From assembly GCF_009208105.1 (NCBI RefSeq), contig NZ_WFKL01000001.1, positions 1,364,001-1,428,000 on the forward strand: a stretch of 64,000 nucleotides of DNA. The letters are read 5' to 3'. Origin of the DNA: Rouxiella sp. S1S-2 (GTDB lineage Bacteria; Pseudomonadota; Gammaproteobacteria; Enterobacterales; Enterobacteriaceae). The notes beneath the pieces were generated by a model that saw only the letters and a program-made list of their open reading frames with translations, was not told the DNA's origin and did no database searches. Below, piece after piece: positions 38,259 through 46,624 of this stretch. How positions within the stretch are numbered: the stretch's first letter is position 1; the number at the start of each line of letters is the position of its first letter. Both the position numbers and the translations under genes were made by a program.

Positions 38259-39404
38259 TTATTGCTTCGCGATATTTTTTTTAAAATAGTTTAAAAATGG
38301 GGACTCATAGCCCTGGCTTTCTTGTTTTATCTCATGCTCCATCTGTTCACTTAGAGCTAAAAACTCTCTATACACAAGTTCAAAATCGGGTCTTGCTTTG
38401 CGAAAAGTGTGTTGCATATCTGCAAGCAGATTGCTTATTTTTACCGAAAATTCGTCCTTTATATCGTTGATATCAATGGTCAAGATTTCAGCTAGCGTTA
38501 TTGATAAAGAATAAATAATCGCTTTATCAAGTTTCGGATATGAGCTAAATATCTCTGGAGCAAAGCGATATGTCAAATATTCATTCTTGATAAAATCAGC
38601 ACCGTATTTTATATCATGAGTAATTTCCGTTGATCTACCAAAAGGGTTATATTTATCTAGCATGCAATTTAAAATATAACCTTTCAATGAGAACCTGATT
38701 TCTCCAGATTTGTGGTTTTGTTCCAAATGATTTTCGTTGAAAAATTTAAATGTTTCGAAAGGTTCTCGGTATAGATGTCCTTCATCTGTTGATTTTTTTA
38801 GAAAACTCACCAAGCCTTTAGCCATAGCCCACCTCTCTTTTAACGATTGACCCGAAGTCAACTTAACAGGAGTAAACTCACCGGTGATTGATTGAATCTC
38901 AATAAGGTCGGGTGAGAAAGCTTTTCTTTTTGCCGTATCAAAGGTCGCTGTTTGATCGGGTGTATAACGCGTGGTTTGCGCGATAGATTCTGAGTCTGAA
39001 CTTTCATAGTCAATCTCATAACTTTCATTCAAACCGCATGCGGATGCATAGTTCGCCGCTTTCTGATTAATAAATTTTTTATGTTCCTCCGAAATTATCA
39101 TGGGCAGCGCCAGTATTTCATTTTTCATTATTTGTTGGGAAATTTTAAATTTTCCAATTAATCCGCAGAGCGTTCTTTTGATAACGCATTCGAGAGGGGG
39201 TTTTTGATAATTTGAATTTGATAATTGATCAGCCTTTGTCGGAACATACTGACTATGCGGTTGTTGATGGCTATTGCTAATATGATGGGCAGCAAGACGT
39301 GACGACGACGGTTCTGGATGCAAAGAACTATCCGTCTCCCTCAGCCTCGCCGAAATGGTATTGATATTTTTATGTGTTGTGTTCTGAATTGCATTATGTG
39401 GCAT
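38259..39404 (-). CDS. AT-rich orphan protein with degenerate protein-kinase motifs
   Basis: 381 residues. Residues 1-70 are Ser/Asn/His/Gln-rich and look disordered. From about 185 the order of motifs recalls a protein-kinase C-lobe: RWAMAKGLVSFL...EGHLYRE (191-214) where kinases have the HRD loop, EIRFSLKGY (235-243) where DFG is expected, YRFAPEIF (279-286) matching the APE motif, and LDKAIIYSLSITLAEIL (292-308) matching the D-x-x-SLG-x-x-L-x-E-L helix. Catalytic Asp residues of HRD and DFG are missing, so it would be a pseudokinase. There is no signal peptide or membrane segment. The DNA is strikingly AT-rich (17 of 60 bases G or C in 38461-38520), unlike glyA and csiE, which points to transfer. 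A secreted-effector-like protein is possible; no family is firmly recognised. Confidence 0.7.
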   Translation of the reverse strand: MPHNAIQNTTHKNINTISARLRETDSSLHPEPSSSRLAAHHISNSHQQPHSQYVPTKADQLSNSNYQKPPLECVIKRTLCGLIGKFKISQQIMKNEILALPMIISEEHKKFINQKAANYASACGLNESYEIDYESSDSESIAQTTRYTPDQTATFDTAKRKAFSPDLIEIQSITGEFTPVKLTSGQSLKERWAMAKGLVSFLKKSTDEGHLYREPFETFKFFNENHLEQNHKSGEIRFSLKGYILNCMLDKYNPFGRSTEITHDIKYGADFIKNEYLTYRFAPEIFSSYPKLDKAIIYSLSITLAEILTIDINDIKDEFSVKISNLLADMQHTFRKARPDFELVYREFLALSEQMEHEIKQESQGYESPFLNYFKKNIAKQ

Positions 39405-39493
39405 TTTATTCGGCTCTTTCCATGAGTAAAAAATCAGTCTATGGGAAGAGCCGACAGATAAATTGCGCTAGGTCACACAATGCGTGCAACGAA

Positions 39494-40774
39494 TTACTGT
39501 GCTTCTAACAATGAGCGAATTCTTTTTCTTTCTTCTTTGGTGAGAGGAAGTTGGGTGTAGATAATTAGCGGATCGGCATCGATAGTTTGGGTCGCGTACG
39601 GGGTGACTATCATCGAAACGCCGCTCGGCGCGCCCTGCTGGTGAAATTCGTTCAACGTTTGATATTTTATGTTTAGCGGCATCAGCGTCGCTTCGCGAAT
39701 CTGCTGCTCTACCGCCTGCTCCAAAGCAGGATTCGAGTGCGTCAGCAGTAAAATTTGTTTCTCCTGCAACGCATTGCCCTGCATGAGCCAGGCACCAAAA
39801 ATCACCGCCACCAGCCCCACTTCTTCGGATGAAAAGTTAATGCTATAGGCGGTTTTGAATCCCTGCAGCGCATCGTGCGTGGTGCGCATCAGGCGGGGAT
39901 ACATGCGGTTAACTTCATCTTGCAGCTGGCTGTCTACCGTAATATCGAAACGGCAGCGCTCAATGGCCGGGCCAAGATGGGCGAAAAGCTGGCTTATCAA
40001 TCCCTCATAGCTGCTGAAGGTCATGCCGGATACGTCCTGAAAATTGGCCACCAGCTCTTCAACCTGACGCATCAGCTTTAAATCCTCCACTGAGCCTGAG
40101 CTGTCGTAGCTGTGATTTTTTATTAACGTCAGCAGAAGGGCAAAAAAGTCCCGTTCACACTCGGCGATGCTGGCTTCACTCAGCGTTTGCAGCTTGTCGA
40201 AGATGAGCGTTGCGGCGGCATATTCAGGTTTATCGTGCAGCCATTGCCGCTGTACATCGGTGAAAGCTAACTCAGTAGGCACAATGTTTTGCCACAGACA
40301 GAGTTGAAAGTAGAGCTGCAAAAATTGCTCGTCGCGTGCACTGAACTCGCGATTGAGCAATTGCGACAGGCGCGCGATCAGACGTGGAAACTGCTGCTGA
40401 TAATGAAGGTAGTCAACATCGGGTTTTTGGCTGAGCTTTTGTGCTAACAGTGGGGCGAAATATTGGTGAATAAACTCAGGACTGCTTCTGATTGCCCGTC
40501 GCAGTCCGTTGATCAAACAGATCCTTTTATCCAGAAGGCTGCCACCAAGATGACAGTGCAGTTGATCAGATACGGAAATACTCAGCCGATGCAGGCGCTG
40601 AACTTCTTCGCAAAGCTGCACAATATCTTTTTGCGTGGTAGGGAGATCTACGCCATTGAGTTGATTCACGTTCTCCAGTTGCACCGCTTCTAACGGCGCA
40701 TACAACATCAACAAAAGATTGCAGCGTCGTTGTTGAGCGGAGAGCTCAGGCACAGGGGAGGTGTCCAGGCTCAT
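39494..40774 (-). CDS. csiE: Stationary-phase-inducible protein CsiE (PRD-containing)
   Basis: 426 residues, the same length as E. coli CsiE. It shares QRRCNLLLMLYAP near the start, RLCLINGLRR-like and YPRLMRTTHDALQGF segments, and EEVGLVAVIFGAWLMQGNALQEKQILLLT near the C-terminus. Two PTS-regulation-domain-like regions are present, but the protein is not an antiterminator and its role is unknown. The start at 40774 has GGAAGGTG upstream; upstream in-frame ATGs (40828, 40792) lack one. The place between glyA and suhB matches E. coli apart from the inserted orphan and zev genes. Confidence 0.85.
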   Translation of the reverse strand: MSLDTSPVPELSAQQRRCNLLLMLYAPLEAVQLENVNQLNGVDLPTTQKDIVQLCEEVQRLHRLSISVSDQLHCHLGGSLLDKRICLINGLRRAIRSSPEFIHQYFAPLLAQKLSQKPDVDYLHYQQQFPRLIARLSQLLNREFSARDEQFLQLYFQLCLWQNIVPTELAFTDVQRQWLHDKPEYAAATLIFDKLQTLSEASIAECERDFFALLLTLIKNHSYDSSGSVEDLKLMRQVEELVANFQDVSGMTFSSYEGLISQLFAHLGPAIERCRFDITVDSQLQDEVNRMYPRLMRTTHDALQGFKTAYSINFSSEEVGLVAVIFGAWLMQGNALQEKQILLLTHSNPALEQAVEQQIREATLMPLNIKYQTLNEFHQQGAPSGVSMIVTPYATQTIDADPLIIYTQLPLTKEERKRIRSLLEAQ

Positions 40775-40924
40775 ATCACCTTCCGTATTCATTATGTTGA
40801 AAATTCTTAGGATAGCATAGCAAATCATAGGTACTTCAATGTGCTGCCGATCGGGGTTTTACACCGGCTTACAACTCAGATCACAGTTATTTAGGGTGAT
40901 TGGGTTAATAGATTTGTTTTAAGA

Positions 40925-40939
40925 TGTTACTTTATAACA
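40925..40939 (+). promoter_or_regulatory. Zur-like inverted repeat / promoter element ahead of zevA
   Basis: TGTTA-CTTTA-TAACA is a perfect 5-5-5 inverted repeat resembling the Zur core TGTTATANTATAACA with changes near the centre. It includes a -10-like TATAAC and lies about 57 bp upstream of the chosen zevA start. A Zur role is only suggested by the neighbouring zinc-exporter-like genes. Confidence 0.35.
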
Positions 40940-40996
40940 AATATTGTCAATTATTCGCTTTCGGACACACTTTTGGAAAGAATAAAACCGCGCCCG

Positions 40997-41653
40997 ATGA
41001 CGGCTTATGCCGCTTTTAAGAGAGGCTGCCTGCTGCTGGGTATTGCGCTGCTAGGGGGAATGTCCGCTCCAGCGCTGGCTCACCCACACAGTTTTATCGA
41101 CATGCAAACGACGTTGGTCACCAAGGGCAGTGCGCTGGTGGGCCTTAAAATGGTCTGGACTATGGACGAGATTACCTCTGCCGATCTGCTTTATGACGCA
41201 GGTAAGGCTGCGCCGGGTTCAGAAGTGTGGAAGAAGCTGGCGGCAGAAGTGATGGCGCGGGTCATGGCGCAGCACTATTTCACCGACGTTTATCGCGACG
41301 GCAAACCTGTGCGATACATGCGTCTGCCCAGTGAGTATCAGCTTTCACGGAGCGCGAATAAAGCCGTACTGGAATTTGTTATTCCACTGGCAGAACCTGC
41401 CGCACTGGCCGGGAAACCGCTGATTATTTCGACCTTCGATCCCAGTTATTTCGTTGATATGACCTATAAAGATGCGCAAGCGCTGCATCTTCCAGCCGAT
41501 GCGCAGGCCAGCTGTAAGCTTTCTTTATTTACCCCTGCGCCCAATTCGTCGCTGCAGGCCTATGCCTTATCGCTTGATAAAGCCGATGCACCGCCGGAAG
41601 ACATGGATTTAGGCCAGCAATTTGCTCAAAAGGTGACGCTACAATGTCAGTAA
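40997..41653 (+). CDS. zevA: DUF1007 periplasmic protein, ZevA-like
   Basis: 218 residues from ATG 40997. A signal peptide (ending PALA) is followed immediately by HPHSFIDM, the metal-ligand-like N-terminus of DUF1007 proteins, and by WTMDEITSADLLYD. The partner gene encodes an RcnA-like exporter and overlaps by 10 bp. In Haemophilus the ZevA-ZevB pair exports zinc, and this pair has the same two families in the same order. A TTG at 40973 in the same frame is an alternative start. Function in metal export is inferred from family and context. Confidence 0.82.
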   Translation: MTAYAAFKRGCLLLGIALLGGMSAPALAHPHSFIDMQTTLVTKGSALVGLKMVWTMDEITSADLLYDAGKAAPGSEVWKKLAAEVMARVMAQHYFTDVYRDGKPVRYMRLPSEYQLSRSANKAVLEFVIPLAEPAALAGKPLIISTFDPSYFVDMTYKDAQALHLPADAQASCKLSLFTPAPNSSLQAYALSLDKADAPPEDMDLGQQFAQKVTLQCQ

Positions 41654-42693
41654 AAGATATCTCGCCGTTATCTCAGTCAGGCACCTCAAATTGGCGAGGC
41701 GCCTTGTCCCTCTGGCCTTTGGTCATTTTTTTACTGCTGTTGGCAACGGCCTGCGCGGCTATCTGGCATTACTGGCCGAGAATTTTATTAAGCAGCATTA
41801 TCTGGCAGCGTGACCTGCATCAGCAGTTGGCCGCTATCTTGCAGCAGGTCAGCACGCATCCTGCGCAGGCCGGTCTCAGCCTCACGCTGTTTAGTCTTAT
41901 TTATGGCGTGGTTCACGCAGTGGGGCCGGGGCACGGCAAAGTGGTGATTACTACTTATCTCGCCACCCATCCCTCACGATTGAAAACGAGCCTGCGGCTG
42001 ACTTTTGCCTCCGCCGTAGTACAGGGGCTGGTGGCGATATTGCTGGTTACGCTGGTACTGGGGGTATTTCAGCTTTCATCACGCCAGCTTCATCAAAGCA
42101 GTTTTTGGATGGAGAAGGGCAGCTTTATTCTCGTCATGCTGTTGGGCGTTATTCTTTGCTGGCGCGCGATAAAGCAGGGTATTCGGCAGATAAAAAAGTC
42201 ACGGTCTTCGGGCAAACCTCATTCATACGGCATGAATATCCAGCGTATCAGCCCCATTATCGAAGGCCACCAGCATCATGAAAACTGCGGCTGCGGCCAT
42301 CAGCACGTTCCCGACGATCGCCAATTGCAAGCGGGTAAAGACTGGCGCACGCAGATTGCCGTCGTGTTGGCTATGGGACTCAGGCCCTGTTCTGGGGCAA
42401 TTATGGTGCTGCTGTTTTCCAAGGTGATCGGTGTATATGCCTGGGGCGTGCTTTCTGCGTTGGTGATGGCGCTTGGTACTTCACTTACCGTTTCATTGGT
42501 GGGTTTTTTGGTGTTTTACAGCCGCGAACTGGCGGTGAGGCTCAGCGTCAATCGAACGCCGTCAATCTGGGCTCAGCTTACCTTTTCACTGCTTTCTTTA
42601 ACCGGAGGGCTGGTCTTATTGGGGGCAGGTATGATTCTTTATCAAAGCAGCGCTTCTGCTTTTGGCGGAGGAATGGGGCCGTTCGGGCACTAA
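41644..42693 (+). CDS. zevB: Nickel/cobalt/zinc exporter of the RcnA/NiCoT family, ZevB-like
   Basis: 349 residues with six or seven membrane segments. The family motif GVVHAVGPGHGKVV is intact, followed by a central cytoplasmic-side His/Cys-rich metal loop (EGHQHHENCGCGHQH) and LAMGLRPCSGAIMVLLFS, typical of RcnA-type exporters. Paired with a DUF1007 protein it matches ZevB of Haemophilus rather than stand-alone RcnA. It probably exports zinc, though nickel or cobalt cannot be excluded. The operon ends in a terminator shared with suhB. Confidence 0.86.
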   Translation: MSVKDISPLSQSGTSNWRGALSLWPLVIFLLLLATACAAIWHYWPRILLSSIIWQRDLHQQLAAILQQVSTHPAQAGLSLTLFSLIYGVVHAVGPGHGKVVITTYLATHPSRLKTSLRLTFASAVVQGLVAILLVTLVLGVFQLSSRQLHQSSFWMEKGSFILVMLLGVILCWRAIKQGIRQIKKSRSSGKPHSYGMNIQRISPIIEGHQHHENCGCGHQHVPDDRQLQAGKDWRTQIAVVLAMGLRPCSGAIMVLLFSKVIGVYAWGVLSALVMALGTSLTVSLVGFLVFYSRELAVRLSVNRTPSIWAQLTFSLLSLTGGLVLLGAGMILYQSSASAFGGGMGPFGH

Positions 42694-42701
42694 AGTACAA
42701 T

Positions 42702-42730
42702 AAAAAAGGACGCCGAGGCATCCTTTTTTA
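42702..42730. terminator. Bidirectional terminator between zevB and suhB
   Basis: AAAAAGGACGC and GCATCCTTTTT form a stem with A- and T-runs on each side, so it serves both convergent genes. Confidence 0.88.
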
Positions 42731-42749
42731 TTTGCAGATCTTTAACTGA

Positions 42750-43553
42750 TTAACGCTTCAGAGCGTCATGCAGTTCATCACGCATGGCAGTCAGAATACC
42801 TTTAACTACGCGTGGGTTACCGGCAACAACGTTACCAGAAGAGTAATGATTGTGCCCACCAACGAAGTCAGTAACCACGCCGCCAGATTCACGAACCATC
42901 AGTTCGCCACCGGCGAAGTCCCAAGGTTTCAAACCGATTTCAAAGAAACCGTCAACGCGACCGGCGGCAACGTAGGCCAGGTCAAGTGCAGCAGAACCGG
43001 TGCGACGGAAGTCTGCACATTGGGTGAACAGTTTGCCCACTACATTGATGTAGCTGGTGGCGTGCTGTTTGACTTTGAAGGGGAAACCGGTCGCCAGAAT
43101 GGTGCCGTCGAGGTCTTTCGCGTTGGTGCCGCGCAGGCGGTAGCCGTTCAGCTGTGCGCCTTGACCACGGGTAGCGGTGAACAGTTCGTTACGCATTGGG
43201 TCATAGACTACGGCAACTTCGGTGCGGCCTTTAATGCGCACAGCGATAGAAACAGCAAAATGAGGGAAACGTTTAACAAAGTTGGTGGTGCCATCCAGTG
43301 GGTCGATAATCCATTGTACGTCTTTGTCTTCACCTTCTAACTCACCACATTCTTCGCCGATGATGGTGTGTTTAGGGTATGACTTGCGAATAACGTCGAT
43401 GATCATGCTCTCTGCATCGCGATCTACGTTAGTGACAAAATCGTTAGTGCCTTTCTGAGTTGCTTCTACAGAGTCTGGCGTTTCGTAATGTTTGGCAATC
43501 AGGTTACCGGCCTTGCGCGCAGCGCGCACGGCGATGGTGAGCATCGGATGCAT
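42750..43553 (-). CDS. suhB: Inositol-1-monophosphatase / Nus factor SuhB
   Basis: 267 residues, the E. coli length. The metal-binding motifs are intact: GEECGE, WIIDPLDGTTNFV and the C-terminal WDFAGGELMVRESGG. It hydrolyses inositol monophosphate in vitro and in enterobacteria also acts in the rRNA antitermination complex. It is divergent from trmJ, as in E. coli. Confidence 0.96.
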   Translation of the reverse strand: MHPMLTIAVRAARKAGNLIAKHYETPDSVEATQKGTNDFVTNVDRDAESMIIDVIRKSYPKHTIIGEECGELEGEDKDVQWIIDPLDGTTNFVKRFPHFAVSIAVRIKGRTEVAVVYDPMRNELFTATRGQGAQLNGYRLRGTNAKDLDGTILATGFPFKVKQHATSYINVVGKLFTQCADFRRTGSAALDLAYVAAGRVDGFFEIGLKPWDFAGGELMVRESGGVVTDFVGGHNHYSSGNVVAGNPRVVKGILTAMRDELHDALKR

Positions 43554-43725
43554 GGATATCTTCCAACTAGGATGTTAAAGAACGGGAAACGGCGCGCAGT
43601 ATAGCAATAGTTATTGTAAACGCCAATGACTTTGGCAAGTTTCACTCATAGGGTACCCGCTAAATCATGACGTCGCCCTGGTTTGTGATAAACTGTTGCG
43701 ATTTTCCGCAACGCTCAGAGTTCGT

Positions 43726-44463
43726 ATGCTACACAACATTCGTATTGTCCTGGTTGAAACTTCCCATACCGGGAATATGGGCTCCACCGCCCGCGCTATG
43801 AAAACCATGGGGTTATCCAACCTTTATCTGGTCAATCCACTCGTTAAACCTGACTCGCAGGCTATTTCGATGTCAGCGGGTGCCAGCGACGTGATTGGTA
43901 ATGCCACCATCGTCGACACGCTCGATGAAGCCCTTGCAGGCTGCAGCCTGGTCATTGGTACCAGTGCGCGTTCACGCACTTTGCCTTGGCCAATGCTTGA
44001 GCCACGTGAATGCGGCGAGTTGAGTGCTAAAACGTCAGCCTCTTCACCGGTCGCACTGGTGTTTGGTCGTGAACGCGTCGGCTTAACCAATGAAGAGCTA
44101 CAAAAGTGCAATTATCATGTGTGTATTCCTGCTAACCCAGAATACAGCTCGCTGAATCTGGCGATGGCGGTGCAGCTAATTGCCTATGAAGTGCGCGTTG
44201 CCTGGCTGAGCCAGCTTGAAGCCGCCAAGCCGCAGACCGAGCAGGAAGCAACGCCTTATCCGCTGATTGATGACCTCGAACGTTTCTACGTACATCTTGA
44301 GCAAGTGCTGCTAAAAGTCGGGTTTATTCGCAAGCAACATCCGGGTCAGGTGATGAGTAGACTGCGTCGTTTATTCACTCGTGCGCATCCTGAAGCGCAA
44401 GAACTTAACATCCTTCGCGGTATTCTAAGCTCTGTTGAGAAGAGTGATAACGAAAAAGAATAG
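43726..44463 (+). CDS. trmJ: tRNA (cytidine/uridine-32-2'-O)-methyltransferase
   Basis: 245 residues starting at ATG 43726 ([20 protein letters not shown]). The SPOUT knot motifs are present: [28 protein letters not shown] and [18 protein letters not shown]. It methylates the 2'-O of position 32 in tRNA anticodon loops using SAM. It lies directly upstream of iscR, as in E. coli. The in-frame extension from 43696 is not family-like. Confidence 0.95.
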   Translation: MLHNIRIVLVETSHTGNMGSTARAMKTMGLSNLYLVNPLVKPDSQAISMSAGASDVIGNATIVDTLDEALAGCSLVIGTSARSRTLPWPMLEPRECGELSAKTSASSPVALVFGRERVGLTNEELQKCNYHVCIPANPEYSSLNLAMAVQLIAYEVRVAWLSQLEAAKPQTEQEATPYPLIDDLERFYVHLEQVLLKVGFIRKQHPGQVMSRLRRLFTRAHPEAQELNILRGILSSVEKSDNEKE

Positions 44464-44550
44464 GCCTATAAAGTCTGTTATAAAGTTATTTATCAAAGTG
44501 TTACATGCCAACTGATTAAAGGGAAAATACCCCTTTAAACTGCGCATGTA

Positions 44551-44600
44551 ATACTTGAGTAAATTACTAGGTTAAATAGTTGACTAAATTAGTCGGGAAT
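44551..44600 (+). promoter_or_regulatory. IscR-binding sites in the iscR promoter
   Basis: AATAGTTGACTAAATTAGTC-GGGAATG (centred near 44585) matches the type-1 IscR site of the E. coli isc promoter. A second related sequence, ATACTTGAGTAAATTACTAG, lies at 44551-44570. Holo-IscR would repress its own gene here. Retention of these sites shows that Fe-S-dependent autoregulation was kept despite loss of the rest of the operon. Confidence 0.75.
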
Positions 44601-44666
44601 GTCAGACTCATTTTCATGTTGTCCCCCCATTGATATTTTTGAATTTCACTGACAGGTAATCATGTT

Positions 44667-45161
44667 ATGAGACTGACATCTAAAGGCCGTTATGCTGTTA
44701 CTGCAATGCTTGACGTAGCACTGCATTCCCAGGAAGGCCCCGTGCCTTTAGCAGACATCTCTGAACGCCAGGGCATCTCTCTTTCGTATCTGGAGCAGCT
44801 GTTCTCTCGTCTGCGCAAACACGAGCTGGTTGCCAGCGTCCGTGGTCCAGGCGGCGGTTATTTGTTAGGTCGTGACGCGGTTGAAATCTCCGTGGGTGCA
44901 GTGATTACTGCGGTTGACGAATCTGTTGACGCGACACGTTGTCAGGGTAAAGAAGGTTGCCAGGGCGGTGAACGTTGCCTGACCCACACTCTGTGGCGTG
45001 ACCTGAGCGAGCGCATTACCGACTTCCTTAACGACATCACCATCGGCGAACTGGTTAATAACCAAGACGTGCTGGAAGTGGCTGACCGTCAGAATAACGA
45101 CGTGCGCCGCATGCCGAACGGTCGTCCACAAGAAACCATCAATGTGAATCTGCGCGCCTAA
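44667..45161 (+). CDS. iscR: Fe-S cluster regulator IscR
   Basis: 164 residues. The Rrf2-type winged helix (1-60; [20 protein letters not shown]) and the 2Fe-2S ligands Cys92, Cys98, Cys104 and His107 ([17 protein letters not shown]) are all intact, so it can bind a cluster. Holo-IscR represses isc; both forms regulate suf and other genes. In E. coli iscR heads iscRSUA-hscBA-fdx-iscX; here only iscS follows, beyond a terminator (45219-45263). Where IscR now obtains its cluster is an open question, SUF being the obvious candidate. Confidence 0.96.
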   Translation: MRLTSKGRYAVTAMLDVALHSQEGPVPLADISERQGISLSYLEQLFSRLRKHELVASVRGPGGGYLLGRDAVEISVGAVITAVDESVDATRCQGKEGCQGGERCLTHTLWRDLSERITDFLNDITIGELVNNQDVLEVADRQNNDVRRMPNGRPQETINVNLRA

Positions 45162-45178
45162 TACCGTTCAGCGTCATC

Positions 45179-45263
45179 GCGCCAGCAAGTCTGGCGCAGT
45201 AGAAACCGGGTAGAATGAGGGCAACGACTCCGCGTCATTGCAACCTTGTTGCCCGGTTTTTTT
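45179..45263 (+). terminator. Hairpin and rho-independent terminator between iscR and iscS
   Basis: GCGCCAG / CTGGCGC (45179-45197) forms a first hairpin. GGGCAAC (45219-45225) pairs with GTTGCCC (45248-45254) and is followed by GGTTTTTTT, a standard terminator. The iscR-iscS gap is 265 bp, longer than the roughly 110 bp of E. coli, leaving room for a separate iscS promoter at about 45300-45420. Confidence 0.8.
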
Positions 45264-45426
45264 ATGCATTATTCAGCGGCAGAATAAGGTTGGATAAACA
45301 TATTCTGCTCTCTATCCCTCGTATGGCATGATTTCCCTTTTAACCTGCAGTAAAGCCGTTTTAAACTAGTCCCAATAATAAATTGTCACGTTCGTCTTAG
45401 AACGCGCAGTACGGAGCACTCTTGCC

Positions 45427-46593
45427 ATGAAATTACCGATTTATCTGGATTATTCGGCCACTACGCCGGTTGACCCACGCGTAGCCGAAAAGATGATGCA
45501 GTGTTTAACGCTGGACGGTACTTTCGGTAATCCTGCTTCGCGCTCCCACCGTTTTGGCTGGCAGGCGGAAGAGGCGGTTGACGTAGCGCGTAACAATATT
45601 GCCGAGCTTATCAACGCCGACTCCCGTGAGGTGATTTTCACCTCAGGCGCGACAGAGTCAGATAATCTGGCCATTAAAGGTGCGGCGCTGGCTAACCAGC
45701 ACAAAGGCCGCCACATTATTACGCTGACTACCGAGCATAAAGCGGTGCTAGATACCTGCGAGCAGCTGGAAAAAGAAGGCTTTGAGGTCACGTATTTGAA
45801 CCCTCAACCCGATGGGCTGCTCGATTTACAGCAGTTGGAGCAGGCGTTACGCACAGACACCGTTTTAGTGTCGGTGATGCATGTTAATAATGAGATTGGC
45901 GTCATTCAGGACATCGCCGCAATCGGTGAAATGTGCCGCAGCCGCGATATTCTGTTCCACGTTGATGCTACACAGAGCGTGGGCAAAATTCCGGTCGATC
46001 TTGCCGAGTTAAAAATCGATCTTATGTCATTTTCAGCGCATAAAATCTATGGTCCGAAAGGCATAGGCGCGTTGTATGTCAGCCGTAAACCGCGCGTGCG
46101 CATTGACGCACAGATCCACGGCGGTGGACACGAGCGCGGTATGCGTTCGGGGACGTTGCCCGTTCATCAAATTGTTGGAATGGGCGAGGCGTACCGCATT
46201 GCCAAGCTCGAAATGTCGGACGAAGCGCTGCGTTTGTCTCAGCTGCGTGATCGCCTGTGGCAAGGTATTCGTCAGATAAAAGACGTGTTTCTTAACGGAT
46301 GTGAAGGGCACACTGCGCCCAATATTCTCAACGTCAGCTTCGCCAATGTTGACGGGGAATCGTTAATTATGACCCTAAAAGATCTCGCCGTATCTTCAGG
46401 TTCGGCCTGTACTTCGGCCAGCCTGGAACCTTCCTATGTGTTGAAGGCGCTCGGCATCAATGACGAGCTGGCGCACAGTTCTCTACGATTTTCCGTGGGG
46501 CGCTTCACGACAGAAGAAGAGATCGACTACAGTATTTCGCTTATCGGTAAATCAATAAGCCGCCTGCGTGAGCTATCTAACGCTAATCATTGA
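45427..46593 (+). CDS. iscS: Cysteine desulfurase IscS with shortened C-terminus
   Basis: 388 residues against 404 in E. coli. The PLP lysine (Lys206 in SFSAHKIYG) and the catalytic loop cysteine (Cys328 in [14 protein letters not shown]) are intact, so it should release sulfur from cysteine. The protein ends [10 protein letters not shown], where E. coli continues for about 16 more residues after RLRDLS. That C-terminal region is reported to be needed for IscU binding. Directly downstream comes pepB: iscU, iscA, hscB, hscA, fdx and iscX are missing. IscS probably still supplies sulfur for tRNA thiolation and cofactors. AGCACTC-type sequence precedes the start. Confidence 0.95.
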   Translation: MKLPIYLDYSATTPVDPRVAEKMMQCLTLDGTFGNPASRSHRFGWQAEEAVDVARNNIAELINADSREVIFTSGATESDNLAIKGAALANQHKGRHIITLTTEHKAVLDTCEQLEKEGFEVTYLNPQPDGLLDLQQLEQALRTDTVLVSVMHVNNEIGVIQDIAAIGEMCRSRDILFHVDATQSVGKIPVDLAELKIDLMSFSAHKIYGPKGIGALYVSRKPRVRIDAQIHGGGHERGMRSGTLPVHQIVGMGEAYRIAKLEMSDEALRLSQLRDRLWQGIRQIKDVFLNGCEGHTAPNILNVSFANVDGESLIMTLKDLAVSSGSACTSASLEPSYVLKALGINDELAHSSLRFSVGRFTTEEEIDYSISLIGKSISRLRELSNANH

Positions 46594-46624
46594 AGATCAA
46601 CTTAGAAGAATTTGGAGTGTTTTA

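Noticed and set aside
45264..45426. A definite promoter for iscS
   Set aside because: Several -10-like AT stretches exist (around 45375-45385) but none pairs convincingly with a -35 element, so none was listed.
46568..46624. In-frame N-terminal extension of PepB starting inside iscS, considered as a remnant of iscX or another isc gene
   Set aside because: Its translation ([17 protein letters not shown]) has no similarity to IscX, Fdx or IscU, and the proper PepB start with a ribosome-binding site lies at 46625.
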